DNA of 38,313 nt from contig CAMMLJ010000016.1 of assembly GCA_946497695.1 (NCBI GenBank), forward strand, positions 1-38,313, read 5' to 3'. The translations under genes and the position numbers were made by a program. Origin of the DNA: an uncultured Clostridium sp. GTDB lineage: Bacteria; Bacillota; Clostridia; TANB77; CAG-508. Of this stretch, positions 33,507-38,313 are shown piece after piece; within the stretch, counting starts at the first letter, position 1, and the number at the start of each line of letters is the position of its first letter. Below the pieces are notes generated by a model, which did not search any database, had not been told where the DNA came from, and saw only the letters and a program-made list of their open reading frames with translations.

Positions 33507-33519
33507 TCATACCACCTCC

Positions 33520-34113
33520 TTACTTTCCATTTATATAAATTTTTTCTTTTTCTATTTCATATTTTTCCGCCAATACTTCTTTTAATTTCTTAATTTCACC
33601 TGCTGATAATGTAACTTCCTCTACATTAGATTCTTCTGTACTTTTTCCAATTTCTACTTTATTTACCTTCTTAATTTCTTCTTCATTTGGCTTTTTAGTT
33701 ACTTCTATATCTATCTTGTATATTTTCGCTTCTTCGTTTTCTACATTTATATCTGCAGTTATATTAATCTTTTTGCTTTCATATCCTTCTTTATCTAATT
33801 CTGTTTTTATATCAGTCTTTATAGTATTTAAATACAAATTTTCTATGCTTTGATTATTAATGCTTGTAATTTCATTTGCTCCTTGTACAGAATTTGAATT
33901 AAATAAATCTTCATATTTACTAACATCAAGTTCAAAATTATTACCAGTAACTTTTGTAATTATTGGAGATATTATTGTAAACGTAATATATACTCCCATA
34001 ACAATTTTTATGTATTTCTTATTTCTTCCTTCTGGCACAATCATTTCTAAAATAGTTACAATTATAACTGCAAGAATAATTCCTTGTGCCCAACTATTAA
34101 ACCATGAAATCAT
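33520..34113 (-). CDS. spoIIIAF: Stage III sporulation protein AF
   Basis: 197 residues. Two membrane segments (about 10-27 and 35-55: GRNKKYIKIVMGVYITFTIISP is the family hallmark) lead to an extracytoplasmic or intermembrane domain (about 100-197) of the ring-building type. It is an envelope component of the SpoIIIA complex needed for forespore SigG activity. It lies 8 bases after spoIIIAE. Confidence 0.9.
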   Translation of the reverse strand: MISWFNSWAQGIILAVIIVTILEMIVPEGRNKKYIKIVMGVYITFTIISPIITKVTGNNFELDVSKYEDLFNSNSVQGANEITSINNQSIENLYLNTIKTDIKTELDKEGYESKKINITADINVENEEAKIYKIDIEVTKKPNEEEIKKVNKVEIGKSTEESNVEEVTLSAGEIKKLKEVLAEKYEIEKEKIYINGK

Positions 34114-34121
34114 TTTAATAC

Positions 34122-35276
34122 CTACCTATACATTAGTCCCGTATTAGAAATATTAACAACTAAAGTTATTCCGATTATAAGCATTACACTTATAGAGCAT
34201 ACTATAGCAAGCAAAATCTTAAATGTATCTGCCATTTGAGATATTAAAGATACAATTTTTGAATCTGCTATTGGCTCGCATAAGGCAGCTGTAAGATGAT
34301 ATATTATAGTTATAATTGCCAGTTTTAATATTGGAGTTATACATATTGCAATTACCACAATAACACCAACTATTCCTATAGCATTTTTTAAAATTGCTGA
34401 ACACCCTATAACTGTATCAACAGCATCTCCTAGTACTTTACCTACAACAGGAATAAAACTAGATACTGCGGCTTTTGCTGTTTTAGCAGTTATACCATCT
34501 ACACTACTACCTAAAGTGCCTTCTATTGATAAAACTCCTACAAATATTGTAAGTAATATTCCTATTACCCAAACTGAACTTGATTTTAAAAATTTTGATA
34601 ATTTATCTATTTGAATTCTATCTGATATTTTTGAAACAATTGCAAGTGCTGTACCTACTAAAATTATTGGTATGATTATTGATTGAAATATATTTGAAAT
34701 TAAATTTATTATAAATAATATTATTGGCTGTACTAAATTTACTGACACAGCACTTCCAGATGCAAGCATTAATGTCATTAGAAGAGGAAATAATAATTGT
34801 ATAAAAGAAATCATGTTTCCTACTGCTTCTTTTGTAAGTGTTATAATACTTGAAAAATTAGTCATTATTACTGTTGCAATTAAAATATATTGTACATAAT
34901 ATGTAATTTGTGCCACACTTTTATTATTTAGATTATCACTTATACTTTTTAGCACACTATGTATTAAAACAATTATTAATATACTTCCCATCACTTTTAA
35001 GGATTCTTTAATTTCTGTGCCGAGAAGAGGAAAAATATTTTTCAATAATTGATTAGTATCTAATTCTCCTTTTATAGCATTATTTAATAACTCTTGTATA
35101 TCAATATCTTTAAGAATATCATTGGAATATTTGTTGGCTTCATCTATAAAATTCGAAATATTAAATGAATCCATTTGTGAATTTATAACTTCATCTTCTG
35201 TATCTGCTATAGAAATACTTGTACTAAAAATACAAATTAGAATAGCAAATATCGTAATTAGTTTTTTCATTTTCAA
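34122..35276 (-). CDS. spoIIIAE: Stage III sporulation protein AE
   Basis: 384 residues. A signal peptide (about 1-24) precedes a soluble helix (about 30-80) and about eight membrane segments. Family stretches include EGTLGSSVDGITAKTAKAAVSSFIPVVGKVLGDAVDTVIG and HLTAALCEPIADSKIV. SpoIIIAE is the polytopic, transporter-like core of the complex. It lies 6 bases after spoIIIAD. Confidence 0.93.
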   Translation of the reverse strand: MKMKKLITIFAILICIFSTSISIADTEDEVINSQMDSFNISNFIDEANKYSNDILKDIDIQELLNNAIKGELDTNQLLKNIFPLLGTEIKESLKVMGSILIIVLIHSVLKSISDNLNNKSVAQITYYVQYILIATVIMTNFSSIITLTKEAVGNMISFIQLLFPLLMTLMLASGSAVSVNLVQPIILFIINLISNIFQSIIIPIILVGTALAIVSKISDRIQIDKLSKFLKSSSVWVIGILLTIFVGVLSIEGTLGSSVDGITAKTAKAAVSSFIPVVGKVLGDAVDTVIGCSAILKNAIGIVGVIVVIAICITPILKLAIITIIYHLTAALCEPIADSKIVSLISQMADTFKILLAIVCSISVMLIIGITLVVNISNTGLMYR

Positions 35277-35282
35277 ACTCCT

Positions 35283-35669
35283 TTAAGGTAGAATTTGTAC
35301 AACAGATTCTACTAATGAAGATAGTATTGGAATAGAAAGTGAAATTATTATAACTTTTCCGCCCAAATCAACTTTATTAGCCAAAGCAGACTCTCCTAAA
35401 TCCATACATATTTGAAGTGCAAATTCTGCTAAAAAAGCTATTCCTGTAATTTTTAGAAGTATTTTTATAAAATCACTATTTAAATTTGCTTTAGTAGTTA
35501 ATTCATTTATTAAATTAATTATTCCAGAGAGCTGGTCAAAAACCATAAAAAAGATAATTATGCCAGCAATAATAGAAACATAAATAGCAAATTCTGGTTT
35601 ATACTGTTTTATTAAAGTTATTATAATTACTGCAACTATAGCAATTCCCACTATTTTTACAATATCCAT
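35283..35669 (-). CDS. spoIIIAD: Stage III sporulation protein AD
   Basis: 128 residues with four hydrophobic segments, including IVAVIIITLIKQYKPEFAIYVSIIAGI and FIKILLKITGIAFLAEFALQICMDLGESALANKVDLGGKVII, typical of SpoIIIAD, a small polytopic membrane protein related to SpoIIIAC. The ATG has an AAAGGAG site. A 103-base gap with a snap-back repeat separates it from spoIIIAC, in contrast to the tight spacing elsewhere in the operon. Confidence 0.93.
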   Translation of the reverse strand: MDIVKIVGIAIVAVIIITLIKQYKPEFAIYVSIIAGIIIFFMVFDQLSGIINLINELTTKANLNSDFIKILLKITGIAFLAEFALQICMDLGESALANKVDLGGKVIIISLSIPILSSLVESVVQILP

Positions 35670-35691
35670 ATTAGCTCCTTTAGGGATTTTA

Positions 35692-35764
35692 TAGGGATTT
35701 TTGGACGGTCCTTTTTACCTTTTTTGTATAGAATAGAGTTTTAAGGATCGTCCCTAGTTCCCTA
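35692..35764. repeat. Snap-back REP-like palindrome inside spoIIIA
   Basis: Inner arms GGACGGTCCTT (35703-35713) and AAGGATCGTCC (35743-35753) differ at one position. Outer arms are TAGGGA (35692-35697) and TTCCCTA (35758-35764). The minus-strand arm resembles repeat copies 1 and 2 (GGGACG, TCCTT, then CTATT). It fills the spoIIIAC-spoIIIAD gap. Confidence 0.65.
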
Positions 35765-35772
35765 CTATTTTT

Positions 35773-35967
35773 CTATAAGTTAAACATTGTTCTTACATTA
35801 CTAAATAATGAGCTTATTTCTTTTATTACCATTGTTAATACTATTATTAGACCTGCCAATGTTGTCATCATAGCTTGATCTTCTCTCCCTGCTCGTACTA
35901 AAACTTGGTATAAAACTGCTACCAAAATTCCTATTGCTGCTATTTTAAATAATAAATTTATATCCAT
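35773..35967 (-). CDS. spoIIIAC: Stage III sporulation protein AC
   Basis: 64 residues, full length for this two-segment membrane protein (about 6-24 and 35-55). The linker GREDQAMMTTLAGLIIVLTMV is the family hallmark. It has an AGGGGAGAG site before the ATG and lies 12 bases after spoIIIAB. Confidence 0.93.
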   Translation of the reverse strand: MDINLLFKIAAIGILVAVLYQVLVRAGREDQAMMTTLAGLIIVLTMVIKEISSLFSNVRTMFNL

Positions 35968-35979
35968 ATTGCTCTCCCC

Positions 35980-36489
35980 TTATATAAAGATAATCATTAT
36001 AGCAAGTCCAACTGTTGCTCCTAATGTTTTATATAATTTGGTATTTTTATTTTGTAAATTTGTTGCTTCTATAATTTGTTCATCTACTAATTTGGTTGTT
36101 AATTCTATTTGCATAAGTTGTCCTTCTAAATCTGTTTTTCCTAGTAACTTTGATAATCCTTTAATAATATTTATATCTTCATTTGTAAAGTTATTATTAC
36201 TTTCATCAATTGCTTTTTCCCATGCCTGTCCTGCGTTTAAAGTTTCCATAAATGTATGTGCTTTAATAAAAATATTAGCCATATTTTCATTTAAATCTTT
36301 TGATATTTCTTTAAATAACTCCGGTAATGGTTCATATGTATATCTCATTTTTGTTATTGCCAGATTTAAAGCTTTTTTTATCTCTTGCAAATCAATTACT
36401 CTTAATTTATATTTATTTGCTTTCATTATTCCTAGAGCTGTACACATTCCCATTACTAGTGTTAAAAGTATAATTTTAACAAATTCCAT
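35980..36489 (-). CDS. spoIIIAB: Stage III sporulation protein AB
   Basis: 169 residues. An N-terminal membrane segment (about 3-21), a helical GspF-like domain with ALNLAITKMRYTYEPLPELFKEIS, and a C-terminal membrane segment (about 150-169). Family members carry the RxLxxxxxxLxxxIxYxxxPLPE pattern seen here in diverged form. It probably serves as the inner-membrane platform of the complex. Confidence 0.92.
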   Translation of the reverse strand: MEFVKIILLTLVMGMCTALGIMKANKYKLRVIDLQEIKKALNLAITKMRYTYEPLPELFKEISKDLNENMANIFIKAHTFMETLNAGQAWEKAIDESNNNFTNEDINIIKGLSKLLGKTDLEGQLMQIELTTKLVDEQIIEATNLQNKNTKLYKTLGATVGLAIMIIFI

Positions 36490-36542
36490 TTTATCTTCCC
36501 CTATTATATATATTCATTAATTACCATTTTAGAACTAATAAT

Positions 36543-37472
36543 TTAAATTGTTACATATTCATTATTTATTTTGTCTAGTGCATATACTGTTTTCACTTTT
36601 CCTTTAATTGTTTTATCTAAAAAAATTATTCTTTCAAATATATGTTTGTTTATTATTTTAGATATCGCTGGATTTAACTGTAATTCTTTTAAATTTCCAC
36701 CATGTGCAGTGAAAATCCCTTTAATTCCAGAGCAAACTGCATAATTTATAGCTTCTACATCCTCATCTTTTCCTATTTCGTCCGCAACAATTATTTCTGG
36801 TGACATTGACCTAATTAATAGTTTCATTCCAATACTTTTATCTACATTGTCCATAACGTCTGTTCTAACTCCTATATCATTCTGAGGCACTCCTTTATAT
36901 ACTGCTGCAATTTCTCCTCTTTCATCTACTAAACTTATTGTTTTACCTTTAAAATTAATTTGTTCTATTCCATCACTAAGTCTTCTAACAACGTCTCTTA
37001 AGATTGTAGTTTTACCAGCTCCTGGTGAGGATGCAATTAAAGTATTATATATGCTGTTTTCTTCCATATTAATTAAGTATCTTAAAATTTCATTACTAGC
37101 ACCAATTATTTGTCTGGCTATTCTAAAATTAAGGTTTGAAATATAATTTATATTGCTTATTTTTCCATCTGTTTGTACTACACTTCCAGATATTCCTATT
37201 CTATGTCCTCCTTTTATAGTTACAAATCCGTTGCAAATCTGGTTTTGATATGTATATATTGAATTGTCACAAATATGTTGAAGTGTTTCTAATATTTCAT
37301 TTATTGAAACCGTTGTTTTTAATATTTCTTCTCCTTTGGAATGTTTTATTATTATTGGTCTTTCTGTTCTTAATCTAATTTCTTCTATAACATAATTTGT
37401 TTGTTTAAAAACTTCTTCTAGACTAGTACTTATTCTTCTTGGAAAATATCTTAAAATCTCGTTATATGTCAT
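36543..37472 (-). CDS. spoIIIAA: Stage III sporulation protein AA (ATPase)
   Basis: 309 residues. A secretion-ATPase-like protein: Walker A SSPGAGKTT (about 148-156), acidic SLVDERGEIAAVYKG, the conserved NDIGVRTDV, then SPEIIVADEIGKDEDVEAI (Walker B region) and TAHGG. SpoIIIAA is the energising ATPase of the SpoIIIA complex in the mother cell. It is the first gene of the operon, with an AAAGGAC-type site. I see no convincing SigE promoter in the roughly 60 bases between it and the yebC terminator, although SigE control is expected from other Firmicutes. Confidence 0.94.
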   Translation of the reverse strand: MTYNEILRYFPRRISTSLEEVFKQTNYVIEEIRLRTERPIIIKHSKGEEILKTTVSINEILETLQHICDNSIYTYQNQICNGFVTIKGGHRIGISGSVVQTDGKISNINYISNLNFRIARQIIGASNEILRYLINMEENSIYNTLIASSPGAGKTTILRDVVRRLSDGIEQINFKGKTISLVDERGEIAAVYKGVPQNDIGVRTDVMDNVDKSIGMKLLIRSMSPEIIVADEIGKDEDVEAINYAVCSGIKGIFTAHGGNLKELQLNPAISKIINKHIFERIIFLDKTIKGKVKTVYALDKINNEYVTI

Positions 37473-37534
37473 TTTCTTGTCCTTTCCATATTTATCTTTT
37501 CATATTCTTAAAATTTAATAATAGAACATGAAAA

Positions 37535-37563
37535 AAGCACATATATTAAATATATATGTGCTT
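37535..37563 (-). terminator. Terminator of yebC
   Basis: AAGCACATATAT and ATATATGTGCTT form a perfect 12-base stem with a 5-base loop; TTTTTTCATG follows on the minus strand. Confidence 0.75.
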
Positions 37564-37590
37564 AGTCTTGAATTTATTACAATTTTTTAA

Positions 37591-38313
37591 TTATTCTTGT
37601 TCCCAGTTATGGTAAACATTCATAACATCGTCTAAATCCTCTAAATTATCTATTAATCTTTGCATCTTTTCTCCATCTGCTTCACTTAAAGAAACATATG
37701 TAGTTGGAACCATTTGTACTTCTGCTTCTACAAATTCTAATCCAGCTTCTTCTAGTGCATCTCTTACACTTGAGAAATCAGAAGGATCTGTTGTTATTTC
37801 ATAACAATTTTCATCTGAAGAAAAATCTTCTGCACCAGCATCTAATGCTAGCATCATTAAATCATCTTCTTCCATGTTTGTGCTTTCTTTATCTATAACA
37901 ATAATTCCTTTTTTGTTAAATAAATATGATACGCAACCTGTTGTTCCTAAATTTCCACCAGCTTTATCAAATACGTGTCTTACATCTGCTGCTGTTCTAT
38001 TTCTATTATCTGTACTAGCTTCTACTATAACTGCAACACCATTTGTTCCATATCCTTCGTATGTAATTTCTTCGTAATTTGAAGTATCTGTTGCTCCAGA
38101 AGCTTTTTTAATAGCATTATTTATTGTATCATTAGGCATGTTATTTGCCTTACATTTTGAAATTACATCTTTTAATTTGGAATTACCTGCCGGGTCAGGT
38201 CCACCTTGTTTTACTGCGATTAATATTTCTCTTCCTAATTTTGTAAATATTTTTCCTCTTGCTGCATCAGCTTTTCCTTTTTTGGCTTGTATATTATGCC
38301 ATTTACTGTGTCC
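37591..38313 (-). CDS. yebC: YebC/PmpR family protein, 5' end cut by window
   Basis: 241 codons are present; the frame is open to the right edge and begins [23 protein letters not shown], so only the first Met-Ala is missing. A later in-frame ATG at 38139 is internal. Further family features are [48 protein letters not shown] and [14 protein letters not shown]. YebC proteins were long treated as transcription regulators; members of this family (TACO1/YebC) act in translation. It is cytoplasmic. It lies upstream of spoIIIA, separated by a terminator. Confidence 0.97.
   Translation of the reverse strand, partial: GHSKWHNIQAKKGKADAARGKIFTKLGREILIAVKQGGPDPAGNSKLKDVISKCKANNMPNDTINNAIKKASGATDTSNYEEITYEGYGTNGVAVIVEASTDNRNRTAADVRHVFDKAGGNLGTTGCVSYLFNKKGIIVIDKESTNMEEDDLMMLALDAGAEDFSSDENCYEITTDPSDFSSVRDALEEAGLEFVEAEVQMVPTTYVSLSEADGEKMQRLIDNLEDLDDVMNVYHNWEQE

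Noticed and set aside
37473..37534. SigE promoter for spoIIIA
   Set aside because: Some -35-like matches (TCATGTT) exist but no CATA-type -10 at a fitting distance, so it is not called.

Overview
The window is AT-rich, densely coded DNA with short intergenic gaps and Shine-Dalgarno sites of the GGAGG type. It carries the whole spoIIIA operon (spoIIIAA to spoIIIAH), the dipicolinate synthase B subunit gene and a fermentative pta-ackA pair. This points to an anaerobic, endospore-forming Clostridia-type Firmicute. No rRNA, tRNA, CRISPR array or insertion sequence was seen. After the start corrections made here, no gene-free stretch exceeds about 300 bases; the longest gaps (3563-3808, 5506-5724, 12218-12457, 14061-14314) hold only promoters, terminators or a short repeat.

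Layout. 1-2.9 kb: lemA and a DUF3137 membrane protein diverge from a shared promoter region, followed by a XerC/XerD-type tyrosine recombinase with its own terminator. 3-5.5 kb: spoVFB under an apparent SigK promoter, then two related cysteine-rich metal-binding-type genes, one of them frameshifted. 5.7-7.9 kb: pta-ackA. 8.0-11 kb: trmB-ispG, a transglutaminase-like protein of unknown role and a small frameshifted gene. 11-14.1 kb: a DUF6514-like protein, a degenerate peptidase-MA-like protein, the threonylcarbamoyl-AMP synthase sua5 and an unknown gene. 14.3-16.7 kb: a two-gene ABC exporter whose ATPase has a frameshift near its N-terminus. 16.8-20.1 kb: a polysaccharide deacetylase, a DUF362 ferredoxin-type protein and two unknowns.

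20.2-27.1 kb holds the most interesting unit: a six-gene operon in the order ABC ATPase, 12-TM permease, extracytoplasmic solute-binding/VWA fusion, XpaC-like membrane protein, second solute-binding protein, TelA. It looks like a membrane-stress or envelope-surveillance module whose function has to be inferred. 27.1-31.8 kb: a YtcJ-type amidohydrolase, a DUF3419/BtaA-like methyltransferase-fold protein, a phosphofructokinase with a mixed donor signature, and trmL. 31.9-37.5 kb: a small unknown gene and spoIIIA. The right edge cuts into yebC.

Two themes cross the window. First, three genes carry single-base reading-frame breaks, which are either real decay or assembly error. Second, a short REP-like repeat occurs three times: in the trmB leader, downstream of sua5, and as a snap-back palindrome between spoIIIAC and spoIIIAD.
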